NCBI RefSeq assembly: GCF_007995155.1
Contig: NZ_CP042593.1
Coordinates: forward strand, 786,001 to 850,000
From: Cytobacillus dafuensis
Lineage (GTDB): Bacteria > Bacillota > Bacilli > Bacillales > Cytobacillaceae
Reading direction: 5' to 3'
Length of the DNA: 64,000 nt
In this document: positions 8,910-17,514 of the stretch, in pieces
How positions within the stretch are numbered: the stretch's first letter is position 1
Layout: every line of letters starts with the position of its first letter
Made by a program: the position numbers and the translations under genes
Notes under the pieces: model-generated
The model's database searches: none
The model's input: only the letters and a program-made list of their open reading frames with translations
Told to the model about the DNA's origin: nothing

Positions 8910-9710
8910 CTAATTTATTTTAAATTTTTCCTTAATATATTTTACATCTTCTGCAATTGCTCGAACATCTTCTCCTATATGTAGACCGTATTCAAGAATT
9001 AAATGTGCATTTGGTGTATGCTCTTTGTATAATTTAATGAATTCTTCAAAATTCAAAGTTCCATCTAAAATTCTTTCATGAGAATCTTGAACACCATCGT
9101 TATTATGAAGATGATAGTGTGTTATCTTATGTTTTAGTGACTTTATAACATTTTCTAGATTCCAACTGTTAGCATGAACATGTCCGATATCGATTAACAC
9201 ATTATTCACTTCATTTAAACATTCATTAATAAATTCTACCTCGTTGAATAAGACATTTCTCTTAGAATGAACACCTGCATTTTCTAGTAGAATAGCAATA
9301 TCATCATTTTTTAATCGTTCATTTAACTCTTTTAAATTCTCTCTGCTATGTTTAATACTTTCTAACCTATTCTCATCTGTAATCACTTTATTATTGTGAT
9401 GGAATACAAGGTGTTTAATATTTAAATTTCTACATAATTCAACTGTTTCAGTCATTTGATCCATTGCCTCATCATATTCTTTTGAACCTTTTTTCTCACT
9501 ATGCTCTACACCGAAATAGGGCCCATGAACCGTTAATGGTAAATCTTTAAGTATATGTTCAAAATCTTTTAATTCAGATCGAAACGATTTATTTTTCCAA
9601 TTTGGAAAGAGTTCAAATCCTACTGAATCATCATTTAAAAGTGGTAATAAATCTTTTATTGGCGATAAACCTGTTGTTAAGAATACATTTGTACTAATAT
9701 AGATTGTCAT
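8910..9710 (-). CDS. Sugar phosphate isomerase/epimerase-like TIM-barrel protein
   Basis: The 266-aa protein fits the xylose isomerase-like TIM-barrel family (AP endonuclease 2 superfamily). Metal-ligand-like segments are visible: LTVHGPYFG, LVFHHNN, ILLENAG, VLIDIGHVHA, ITHYHLHNNDG and LILEYG. These His, Glu and Asp residues usually hold divalent metal at the barrel mouth. AAAGGAGGAAA precedes the start. It is the last gene of the minus-strand Ugp-like operon, in a position where a glycerophosphodiesterase might be expected. That suggests it processes the imported substrate, but this is inference. Confidence 0.75.
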   Translation of the reverse strand: MTIYISTNVFLTTGLSPIKDLLPLLNDDSVGFELFPNWKNKSFRSELKDFEHILKDLPLTVHGPYFGVEHSEKKGSKEYDEAMDQMTETVELCRNLNIKHLVFHHNNKVITDENRLESIKHSRENLKELNERLKNDDIAILLENAGVHSKRNVLFNEVEFINECLNEVNNVLIDIGHVHANSWNLENVIKSLKHKITHYHLHNNDGVQDSHERILDGTLNFEEFIKLYKEHTPNAHLILEYGLHIGEDVRAIAEDVKYIKEKFKIN

Positions 9711-9724
9711 GGTGTTTCCTCCTT

Positions 9725-10789
9725 TTATGGATAAATCAAATTTTCTTCTGTGTCGATATCAAAAAGGTGAAGGTGGTTTAAATCGAAATTAACTTTTACC
9801 ATTTTATCCGTAATTTTTTTGTTACTGACCGTTATACATTCTTGTCCATTGAAATTAAGACATACGCCGTATTGGCTTCCATAATTCTCAATGAAATTAA
9901 ATGTCATATCATAAAGACCTGTTGTGCTAATAGACATATGTTCTGGACGAATTCCTAAATATATTTCATTCTTTTCATATTCCAACAGTCTGACTCTTAA
10001 ATTTTCAGGTAAATCAATTTCAGTCTGTCCTATTTTTAAAGATTTATCTTTAAGTGATGCTTTGAAAATATTCATTGGAGGTGATCCTATGAATTGTGCT
10101 GTGAACACATTGACAGGCTTGAAATAAATATTTTCAGGCGTGTCTAACATTTGAATTTCACCTTTCTTTAAGACAACGATTCTATCACCCAATGCCATGG
10201 CTTCGACTTGATCATGTGTTACATAGACAAATGTGTGCTTAAATTCTTCATGTAAGTGAAGTAATGATTGTCTTGCTGAAACTCTAAGCTTTGCATCTAA
10301 GTTAGATAAAGGCTCGTCTAATAAAAAGTACTCAGTCTGTTTTACTATCGCTCTTGCTAAGGCGACACGCTGTCTTTGACCACCTGATAAATCTTTAGGC
10401 AATCTTGTTCGATATTCTTGTAGTTCTAACATATCTAACGCCTTTTCCAAGCGTTTATTGATTTCTGCTTTCGGAACCTCGTTACGCTTTAAAGCGTAAG
10501 TTATATTTTTCTCAACATTCATATGCGGATAAAGTGCATAGTTTTGGAATACCATTGCTACATTTCTTTCTCCAGCACTCAAATGACTCATTTCTTTTTC
10601 TTCAAACTGAATACTTCCACTATTAATCTCTTCCAAACCTGCGATAATTCTAAGTAATGTAGACTTACCACAGCCTGATGGACCTAACAGTACGAGTCTC
10701 TCACCTTTGTTAATGGTTAAATTTAAATTCTCAATCACCTTTGTATCTTTATATGATTTGTTAATTGATTCTAGCTTTATCGTACCCAT
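9725..10789 (-). CDS. ABC transporter ATP-binding protein, UgpC/MsmX-like
   Basis: This 354-aa carbohydrate-type ABC ATPase has Walker A GPSGCGKST (37-45), Q loop, signature LSGGQRQR, Walker B YFLLDEPLSNLDA and H loop THD. A C-terminal TOBE/OB regulatory extension is typical of CUT1-family ATPases (UgpC, MalK, MsmX). It would energise the two permeases encoded just upstream. AAGGAGC precedes ATG 10789. A dedicated ATPase inside the operon means it need not borrow a shared MsmX. Confidence 0.93.
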   Translation of the reverse strand: MGTIKLESINKSYKDTKVIENLNLTINKGERLVLLGPSGCGKSTLLRIIAGLEEINSGSIQFEEKEMSHLSAGERNVAMVFQNYALYPHMNVEKNITYALKRNEVPKAEINKRLEKALDMLELQEYRTRLPKDLSGGQRQRVALARAIVKQTEYFLLDEPLSNLDAKLRVSARQSLLHLHEEFKHTFVYVTHDQVEAMALGDRIVVLKKGEIQMLDTPENIYFKPVNVFTAQFIGSPPMNIFKASLKDKSLKIGQTEIDLPENLRVRLLEYEKNEIYLGIRPEHMSISTTGLYDMTFNFIENYGSQYGVCLNFNGQECITVSNKKITDKMVKVNFDLNHLHLFDIDTEENLIYP

Positions 10790-10803
10790 TTCATGCTCCT
10801 TTT

Positions 10804-11628
10804 TTATTTAATACCACTTGTCGTAAATGTATTGATAATATGCTTTTGGAATATTAAATATAATCCGAGTGGAATCGCCATTGTAATGACTGACAATGCC
10901 ATCGCAACTGTAAAATTCGTTCCACCCTCAGAACTTATATACAGTTGAAGTGCAAGAGGTAATGTAAAGTTCTCCGTTGTCTTCAAAATAAGAACAGGCC
11001 ATACGTACTCATTCCAAGCTAAAATGAAAAACCATATACTTGTTGATGTTACAGCCGGTTTCACCATTGGAAGAATATGATCCTTCATAATATATTTCGT
11101 TGGAATATTATCAAGCTTTGCAGCTTCAATTAATGACTTAGGTATTCCTTTCATCGATTGAGTCAACATAAAGATTCCAATGGCATCAGCCATTTGAGGA
11201 AGAATAACACCCCAAATATTATTTTGAAGTCCTAGTTCCGAAATGATTAAATAGTTCGGAATCATCGTTACCGTGAACGGTATAAAGATTGTACAAATTA
11301 ACGCAAAATACGTTACATTCTTAAACTTAAATTGATAATAGACGATAGCGTATGCTGCAAGAAATGATGTTGCTACTTTGGCAATTGTAATAACGCTCGC
11401 AGTAATTAATGTGTTTATCGTAATACCAACAACAGGGATGCTATCGAATAATCCTGTATAATTCTCTAATGTGAATTTTTCAGGAATAAGCGATAACGTA
11501 GATGTGAAAGCTTCACTTAACTCTTTAAAGGAATTTGAAATAGCAAATACAATTGGATATATAGTCAATAGAATGAAGCTTATGAGTATGATGTGAAGGA
11601 TCATGTTTTTGTAATTATTTGTTTTCAT
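10804..11628 (-). CDS. ABC transporter permease, UgpE-like (CUT1, MalG family)
   Basis: The 274-aa inner-membrane permease has six hydrophobic segments and the EAA loop LIEAAKLDNIPTKYIMKDHILP, which docks onto the ATPase. I chose ATG 11628, preceded by GAAGGATTT. A start at 11649 would add seven residues inside the upstream gene. The chosen start overlaps the end of the UgpA-like gene by 14 bases, implying translational coupling. It pairs with the UgpA-like permease. Confidence 0.9.
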   Translation of the reverse strand: MKTNNYKNMILHIILISFILLTIYPIVFAISNSFKELSEAFTSTLSLIPEKFTLENYTGLFDSIPVVGITINTLITASVITIAKVATSFLAAYAIVYYQFKFKNVTYFALICTIFIPFTVTMIPNYLIISELGLQNNIWGVILPQMADAIGIFMLTQSMKGIPKSLIEAAKLDNIPTKYIMKDHILPMVKPAVTSTSIWFFILAWNEYVWPVLILKTTENFTLPLALQLYISSEGGTNFTVAMALSVITMAIPLGLYLIFQKHIINTFTTSGIK

Positions 11629-12493
11629 AGTAAATCCTTCTTTCCACAAACAAGAATTCTAATAATAATAAAATGACGAAAATAAGGAGTGTAATCATCG
11701 CAAGTGCAGCTGATTCCCCCGTTTTATATACAACAAAAGCCTCGTGATAAGCTTGATAAATCAAGTTACTGCTCCCGTAATTCGGACCACCTTGTGTGAT
11801 CACTTTAATCGGTGTAAATACATATTGAAGCCCTTGAACGATTGTTAAAATTAAAATGTAAAACCCTGTTGCTGAACTCATTGGCAAGACGATATCTAAA
11901 AAGATTCTGAAGTTAGAAATATTATCAAGCCTTGCCGCTTCAATAATTTCCTTTGATACACCAACAACCGACGCATATAACACGATAAAGTTATATCCAA
12001 ACACTTTCCAAGAGACAATTAAACTAAGTACAATAATGACTAATCCATCTGTTTTAGACCAATTTGGAATTGAAAATCCAAACATTTCTCCAATAATGGC
12101 AACTGGCCCAGAGATGGGGTTTAAAATCCAAGTGAATAAAATTGAACCAACAACAAGTGATATAACAGACGGTATAAAGAACGCCACTTTATAAAATCCT
12201 TTAAATCGCTTGACCACATATCCAATAATAAAAGCAAAAATATAAGTAATGACGCAGTTAAATAAAATCAACACAACGATATAGAAAAATGTATTGAAAA
12301 TCACTTTCTTCGTTGTATCGTTCGTTAATATGTTTATGTAATTATCTAAACCCACAAACTCTTTAGTGGGTGAAATCATATTCCAATCAAAAAAGCTTAA
12401 ATAAAGTGTGTAAACCATTGGGATAACTGTAAAAACTAACAAGAGTACTATTGCAGGTGCTAAAAATAAATATGGCTTTAGTTTTTCTAACAT
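11615..12493 (-). CDS. ABC transporter permease, UgpA-like (CUT1, MalF family)
   Basis: The 292-aa permease has six predicted membrane segments and the EAA motif EIIEAARLDNISNFRIFLDIVLP near residues 185-205. It is the first permease of the operon, and GAGAGGTAAAAG precedes ATG 12493. With the downstream permease and ATPase it would form a sugar- or glycerol-phosphate-type importer fed by the lipoprotein encoded upstream. Confidence 0.9.
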   Translation of the reverse strand: MLEKLKPYLFLAPAIVLLLVFTVIPMVYTLYLSFFDWNMISPTKEFVGLDNYINILTNDTTKKVIFNTFFYIVVLILFNCVITYIFAFIIGYVVKRFKGFYKVAFFIPSVISLVVGSILFTWILNPISGPVAIIGEMFGFSIPNWSKTDGLVIIVLSLIVSWKVFGYNFIVLYASVVGVSKEIIEAARLDNISNFRIFLDIVLPMSSATGFYILILTIVQGLQYVFTPIKVITQGGPNYGSSNLIYQAYHEAFVVYKTGESAALAMITLLIFVILLLLEFLFVERRIYYENK

Positions 12494-12559
12494 CTTTTAC
12501 CTCTCCATGAATAAATCGTCACCTACAGATCATAGACCGTGTAGGTGACGTTTCTTACT

Positions 12560-13861
12560 CTATTTTCCTAGCAATTCATTAATTTCTTTTTCAGTTTTCT
12601 TCAGTCCTTCTTCAACATCAACATTACCGCCTAAAATCTCATCGCGAATATCTAATAATTTTTGTTCCGCTTCTAATCCTGAATTACCAGGGAAACTTGT
12701 CCAAGATACAACGCCGTCCATCTGTTCAATTGCAGCATTCATCATTTCATTTTCTTCTAAGAATTCTTTTAAGCCATTTTCAGATTGTGCAACATCTTTA
12801 CGTGGAGGAACGTATCCTGTACCTTTTGTCCATTCAGCCATAGCTTCAACGCTATATAAATACTCCATGAATTCCCAAGCTGCTTTTTGTTCCTTATCAT
12901 CTTTCGCAGTAATGGCTAACATCGCACCGCCTGCTGGAAGCCTAACTTCTTTCCCTTCAAATGCTGGTGATTTAACTGTTGCTACATCAAACTTTGCATT
13001 ATTTTGAACGTTAGAGCGTTGTGCAATAGTTGTGTACATCATTCCAACTTTACCGTCGATAAAACTTTGGATACCTTGATCCCAGCCGATGTGAAGAGCC
13101 GTCTTATCATCTACAACCATCTTTTTATACATTTCATATGCTTCGATACCTTCTTTAGAAGCAAACGTTGCCTTACCATTGTCTAACATTTTTGCACCAT
13201 TACTTTCTAAGATTGCTTGAGTTGCCCAGTTATCTGCAGGTTCTTGAATATATATTCCGTAATTACCTGTTTTCTCTTTGATCTGTTTTGCAAACTTCTC
13301 AACTTCTTGCCATGTTTTTGGACCATTCTCATCAAGGCCAGCTTCTTTTAACATATCTTTGTTGATATAAAGTACAGGTGTACTTAAGGAGTAAGGAATA
13401 CCAACTTGACTGCCTTCAGAATTCTTTGCAAGATCGATGATGTTTGGTAAAAAATTATCCTCTAAGAATGTCTTACTTTCTGGGAAGTGTTTGTCAATTA
13501 CAGTTTGTGGCTCAACATATTCAAAGTTTTGTGAGAAATAATCTAAGAAAGCCCAACCAACTTGAACAACTGCTGGCGAATTGCCAGTTGCTGCTTCAGC
13601 TTGTAAATTTTGCATTAAACCTTTATACATATCTGGATTGAACTTTGCTGTAACCTCAACTGTTTCACTTTGTGCGTTAAAATCCGCAACTAACTTCTCA
13701 ACCGTTTTTCCACCTAATGTTTCAGCATTAACATGCCAATATTCGATTTTTGTCTTTTCTCCACTGCTTGCTTCTTTCTTTTTGTCTTCTTCACCACTAG
13801 CTGGTGCACATGCTGATAAAACTAAAACCAAAAGTGACAATAACAATAAAAATTTTTTCAA
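12560..13861 (-). CDS. Extracellular solute-binding lipoprotein, family 1 (UgpB-like)
   Basis: The 433-aa substrate-binding protein starts with a lipoprotein signal peptide: Lys-Lys, a Leu-rich core and lipobox LSAC with Cys at about 18. The mature part resembles UgpB-type CUT1 binding proteins (EYWHVNAETLGGKTVEKL and the later WAFMEYLYS/GYVPPR blocks). The start is TTG 13861, overlapping the HAD gene stop by four bases, with AGAGGAAAA upstream. Linkage to GlpP argues for glycerol-3-phosphate or glycerophosphodiesters as ligand, not proven. Confidence 0.9.
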   Translation of the reverse strand: MKKFLLLLSLLVLVLSACAPASGEEDKKKEASSGEKTKIEYWHVNAETLGGKTVEKLVADFNAQSETVEVTAKFNPDMYKGLMQNLQAEAATGNSPAVVQVGWAFLDYFSQNFEYVEPQTVIDKHFPESKTFLEDNFLPNIIDLAKNSEGSQVGIPYSLSTPVLYINKDMLKEAGLDENGPKTWQEVEKFAKQIKEKTGNYGIYIQEPADNWATQAILESNGAKMLDNGKATFASKEGIEAYEMYKKMVVDDKTALHIGWDQGIQSFIDGKVGMMYTTIAQRSNVQNNAKFDVATVKSPAFEGKEVRLPAGGAMLAITAKDDKEQKAAWEFMEYLYSVEAMAEWTKGTGYVPPRKDVAQSENGLKEFLEENEMMNAAIEQMDGVVSWTSFPGNSGLEAEQKLLDIRDEILGGNVDVEEGLKKTEKEINELLGK

Positions 13862-14565
13862 TGTGTTTTCCTCTTTTCATATGTAGTCATTAACATTTCA
13901 TTCAATTCTTTTAAATCTTGTACAACTTGAACGTATTGATCGTTAATCGTTTTATTGAAATGATTAATATAAATTCCTTTAATGCCAATGTCCTGGCATG
14001 GCTTAATATCGTTGATGTAATTATCGCCGATAGAGATAATTTCATGGTCTGGGTACATCTTTTGAATTTTCTTAACGTAAGTAGACATTCCTGTTGGCTT
14101 CTTCGCATCATAATAATAGTGATCAAAAGCATTATTTAATCCGAATAAATGAACAAATGTTGATGCGTTCTCTTCTGGTGAATTTGTCATTAATATTTTT
14201 ACGTCATCTAAGTTTTTAACTGTCTCGATATATGTGTTGTTCATTTTAAGCGCAAAACCTGGTTGTATCATTTGTTCTCTTACGTTGTAAAATGCTTCGA
14301 CCTGCTTCGCTTCTGGGATCTCGTATTTACGAGACAAATACAAGATAACTTGCCATGGATCACCAAGTGAATAACTGCCGATTTGAGTATTTAAAATGTC
14401 ATTCAAATCAATTTCACTGACGCCGTCTAAGATGTCATTCAATTCGTATTTGATCGCATCTTGAATCCAGTAGTCATTCGTTAACAACTCAATATAAGCT
14501 TCGGTAAATGCCATATCATGATACAATGTTCCATCTAAATCAAAAATAAAAACTTTCTTTTTCAT
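13858..14565 (-). CDS. HAD-family hydrolase
   Basis: The 235-aa protein shows haloacid dehalogenase motifs: FDLDGTLY at the N terminus (nucleophile and acid/base Asp), ILMTNS (motif II Ser/Thr), a Lys before the last motif, and ISIGDNYINDIKP (motif IV acidic pair). Members usually hydrolyse phosphate from small metabolites. It is the first gene after the leader terminator and is translationally coupled to the binding-protein gene by a TTGA overlap. A role in dephosphorylating the imported phosphoester is plausible inference. AAAGGAG precedes ATG 14565. Confidence 0.87.
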   Translation of the reverse strand: MKKKVFIFDLDGTLYHDMAFTEAYIELLTNDYWIQDAIKYELNDILDGVSEIDLNDILNTQIGSYSLGDPWQVILYLSRKYEIPEAKQVEAFYNVREQMIQPGFALKMNNTYIETVKNLDDVKILMTNSPEENASTFVHLFGLNNAFDHYYYDAKKPTGMSTYVKKIQKMYPDHEIISIGDNYINDIKPCQDIGIKGIYINHFNKTINDQYVQVVQDLKELNEMLMTTYEKRKTH

Positions 14566-14620
14566 GGTGAAATTACTCCTTTGATTATTAATAATTTTTG
14601 AATCCCTCCTTTTAAATATA

Positions 14621-14675
14621 AAGAGACCACAAACAAAGTCAGGAAACTTTCTTCTAACTTCATTTGTGGTCTCTT
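14621..14675 (-). terminator. Leader terminator, probable GlpP antitermination target
   Basis: The perfect 13-bp stem AAGAGACCACAAA/TTTGTGGTCTCTT (14621-14633 and 14663-14675) is followed on the minus strand by a T-rich run, between glpP and the transport operon. In B. subtilis, GlpP bound to glycerol-3-phosphate prevents termination at a leader hairpin before glpD. The same arrangement is inferred here. Confidence 0.75.
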
Positions 14676-14750
14676 ATACCGTCTCGTATTTACTTGTTAA
14701 CTAGATTGTAACGTTCGACTGTAAATTACATATTAATCTATTGTAAATAT

Positions 14751-15311
14751 TTATTTATTTTTCCATATGTCTGAATTTGAGGTTGAAACAGCGATAGCAC
14801 CGTCTTTTAAGCTTCTTTCAAAAATATCAATCGTATCTACCAATCCACCTGTTATGATTGGGATATCCGTTTTCTTTTTAATTTCTTTAATGACATATGT
14901 TGTCGTACTTGGCATTATTTCTAGTATATCTGGCTTTAATGAAATCGCTGCTTCAATTGTATTTTTTAACATTTCACTATCAATCATAAAGGATCTTAAT
15001 ATTGTTTTTAAGTTATGTTGTTTACATTTTGTTACCATATTCGTTTTCGTTGTAATGACTCCATCTGGTTTAACGTACTTTGAGATGAACGTAAGCCCAT
15101 ATGAATCTAACTTGAGCCCTTGTATCATTTCGATATGTACGTAGACAGGGATGTTTTCCTTTTTAAAGACATCAACATATTCTTTTATATTTTGAACATT
15201 TCCTACTAATAGGAAGACTGAATCGATATTATCTTTATATTTAATTGCAAGATCAATTTGTTTTGGTATTTTAATCGCTGCAATAATATTTCTTTCCATT
15301 TTTATGCACAT
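14751..15311 (-). CDS. glpP: Glycerol-3-phosphate-responsive antiterminator GlpP
   Basis: The 186-aa TIM-barrel-like RNA-binding regulator matches the GlpP family through its full length: IIAAIK near the start, FLLVGNVQNI, VYVHIEMIQGL, PDGVITTKTN, DILEIMPS and ITGGLVDT. GlpP binds glycerol-3-phosphate and leader mRNA to allow read-through. ATG 15311 has GAGG five bases upstream; ATG 15299 (MERNIIAAIK) is an alternative. It precedes the hairpin and Ugp-like operon in the same direction, so it is a local regulator. Confidence 0.92.
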   Translation of the reverse strand: MCIKMERNIIAAIKIPKQIDLAIKYKDNIDSVFLLVGNVQNIKEYVDVFKKENIPVYVHIEMIQGLKLDSYGLTFISKYVKPDGVITTKTNMVTKCKQHNLKTILRSFMIDSEMLKNTIEAAISLKPDILEIMPSTTTYVIKEIKKKTDIPIITGGLVDTIDIFERSLKDGAIAVSTSNSDIWKNK

Positions 15312-15357
15312 CCTTTCCTCAATTTGAAGTAATCTTGTTTTTTCCTACTCAAAGTTA

Positions 15358-15945
15358 CTATTTTATAACCAAGACTTTTTGAAAAAACGGATAGATGTAA
15401 TAGCCAATATATACACCTAAAGTGTTTAGGATCAAATCATCAATATCTAAACTTCCTCTTTTTGTTAGAAATTGCAGTCCTTCAATCGTACTTATGGAAC
15501 ATATTGTGATGATTAAAATTTTCTTTAAAACAGGTTTCTTACTTATATATCTATAATACAGGCCAAATGGTATGAATAAACCAATATTTGCGCCTAAATT
15601 ATAAAGGGCTATTAAAAAATCGACGTTTCCAGAGAGAAAAAAACGAATCGTATCAAAAGGAGTAAGATTTATGGACTCATAGATTTGCCCTTTTGGTCTG
15701 AAAAATAACAAGATAAGCAGTCCAATAGAATAAAGCAACATTAAAACATGAAGGATTCGTTTGGATAAACGAATTTTTTCTTTTTTCCACCAGCAAACAG
15801 CAAATAAAACGAGGGTAGAAATTAAAACCCAAACTACCCCGATGACAAGCGAGTGTAGATAATTAGTTAATTCAATCCATATCGGCAGAAGCATGAAAAA
15901 TATGCTTTGAGACAATAAAACACTTAGTATTATAATTTTTTTCAT
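15358..15945 (-). CDS. VanZ-like membrane protein
   Basis: This 195-aa protein has about five hydrophobic helices and the VanZ-like signature: NLGANIGLFIPFGLYYR, then EGLQF and SLDIDDLILNTLGVYIGY. VanZ family members are linked to teicoplanin resistance or cell-envelope functions, mostly uncharacterised. GGAGG precedes ATG 15945. It lies 46 bases upstream of glpP on the same strand but is unlikely to share its function. Confidence 0.85.
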   Translation of the reverse strand: MKKIIILSVLLSQSIFFMLLPIWIELTNYLHSLVIGVVWVLISTLVLFAVCWWKKEKIRLSKRILHVLMLLYSIGLLILLFFRPKGQIYESINLTPFDTIRFFLSGNVDFLIALYNLGANIGLFIPFGLYYRYISKKPVLKKILIITICSISTIEGLQFLTKRGSLDIDDLILNTLGVYIGYYIYPFFQKVLVIK

Positions 15946-16290
15946 GTTACCTCCATATTTAGTTCTTTCTTAAAGGAATGCTTTTGATAGGTCTAGTATA
16001 AACTTAAAACCTCAGTGGGAGAAAAAAGTTAAATATTAATTTTAAAAAATACTTTTTTTACTTAATATGTAATTTAATACAGAATGTTGTATAATGAGTT
16101 AAAAGTAATAGGTAAATTTTCACAAAAGATCTCAATAATTTACATTCATTTTACCAATTCTTAATAATTTTAAAGTAAATTAGTATTAAGTGGAAGTATT
16201 TCAAAAGCATTGAAAGGGAATAGAGCCTCAATATTTTTATTCATTCCCTTACTCAGTTTCCCAAAAACAAATGGAAATGGAGGTGATGAT
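15946..16290. other. Intergenic region between divergent VanZ-like and GGDEF genes
   Basis: The sequence is AT-rich with no gene. TATAAT at 16090-16095 could be a -10 for the GGDEF gene, but no good -35 was found. An in-frame extension of the GGDEF reading frame from 16210 is disregarded in favour of the start at 16291. Confidence 0.5.
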
Positions 16291-17262
16291 ATGCATATTG
16301 TTATTGGCGATATTTCAAAAGAAAATAAGATTGTAGCCCCCTCAACAAAATGTGAGGTAGTTTATTCAATCTTTAATGAAAATCCATCTTTAGAGGGGAT
16401 TGTCGTATGTGAAAACGACGAGCCAATTGGACTAGTCATGAGAACGCAATTTTTCCAAAAGCTTTCTACTAAATATGGCTTTGACCTTTTTATGAAACGA
16501 ACAATCGAACTTGTGATGGATCAAGATCTATTAACAGTGGATTATTCTGTACCGATTACTGAAGTTAGTGCGCTTGCGATGAATCGAAAACAGGAGAATG
16601 TTTATGATTATGTAATCGTCACTAAACAGGATCGAATTTTTGGAATTGTAAGCATACGGGAATTAATAATTAAATTGTCAGAGATACAGATTAATGTTGC
16701 ACGCTATTCTAATCCTCTTAGTGGACTGCCTGGAAACATTTTAATCGAAGAAACATTAAGAGAAGTTTTAACCTATAAGGAGTTTAGTGTTCTATACATA
16801 GATATTGATTCATTTAAATTCTTTAATGATACCTTCGGATTTAGTGAAGGAGATGAATTGATTAAGGAAACAGCAAATATTATTACGGATATTATTTATA
16901 CTACAGATAGTAAGCCTTCATTTGTTGGGCATATAGGCGGAGACGATTTTATTGCAGTTGTTCCCCATTATCATCATGAAGATTTATGCAATGCAATTAT
17001 CTCCCGATTTCATCAGTCAATCCTCCGCTACTATTCACATGAAGAATTAAATAAAGGATATATTCCAGCTGTCACTCGAGAGGGCAAACTTGAAAATGTT
17101 CCTTTAGTGACGATTTCAATTGCAGTAGTCCAAAATAAAGATTGTGAACTAATAACAGTAGGGCAAATAAGCAAAGAGGCGGCTAAAGTGAAGAGCAGGT
17201 GTAAGACCATTAAGAAGAGTGTTTTTCTAACTCATGAAGACATGAAAGAAGAAATTCTGTAA
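16291..17262 (+). CDS. CBS-pair plus GGDEF protein, putative diguanylate cyclase
   Basis: The 323-aa cytosolic protein has an N-terminal region with two CBS-like repeats (about 10-135), then a GGDEF domain (about 140-300). The catalytic loop reads GGDDF at 216-220, a conservative change of the third acidic residue. The Mg site YIDIDSFKFFND (169-180) is intact, so cyclic-di-GMP synthesis is plausible. CBS domains commonly sense adenine nucleotides. ATG 16291 is preceded by a strong GGAGGTGAT. The gene converges on an EAL phosphodiesterase gene. Confidence 0.87.
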   Translation: MHIVIGDISKENKIVAPSTKCEVVYSIFNENPSLEGIVVCENDEPIGLVMRTQFFQKLSTKYGFDLFMKRTIELVMDQDLLTVDYSVPITEVSALAMNRKQENVYDYVIVTKQDRIFGIVSIRELIIKLSEIQINVARYSNPLSGLPGNILIEETLREVLTYKEFSVLYIDIDSFKFFNDTFGFSEGDELIKETANIITDIIYTTDSKPSFVGHIGGDDFIAVVPHYHHEDLCNAIISRFHQSILRYYSHEELNKGYIPAVTREGKLENVPLVTISIAVVQNKDCELITVGQISKEAAKVKSRCKTIKKSVFLTHEDMKEEIL

Positions 17263-17328
17263 TGAAAATGGTTGTCTGAAATTCGTAACACAAAAATAAT
17301 AAAATAAATGATTCCTGAAAGAAGCATG

Positions 17329-17364
17329 AAAGCCTTGTAGTTAGCGAAACTACAAGGCTTTTTT
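17329..17364 (+). terminator. Terminator of GGDEF gene
   Basis: Stem AAAGCCTTGTAGTT pairs with AACTACAAGGCTTT around a tight loop and is followed by a T tract. Confidence 0.85.
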
Positions 17365-17454
17365 AGCTAATAGGAAGTTTAAGTTTATTAACGTACTAAA
17401 GTAAAGTGTGTTTTCAATTAAATATCTGCTAATAAGATCGCATAAGAAAACTAA

Positions 17455-17490
17455 GGCGTTCGCCAAAAAGGACTTGGCGAACGCCAAGTT
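17455..17490 (-). terminator. Terminator of EAL gene (possibly bidirectional)
   Basis: The perfect 12-bp stem GGCGTTCGCCAA/TTGGCGAACGCC (17455-17466 and 17474-17485) has T-rich flanks on both sides and lies just past the EAL stop codon. Confidence 0.8.
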
Positions 17491-17514
17491 TTTCTAACTT
17501 AATACTGAATCCCA

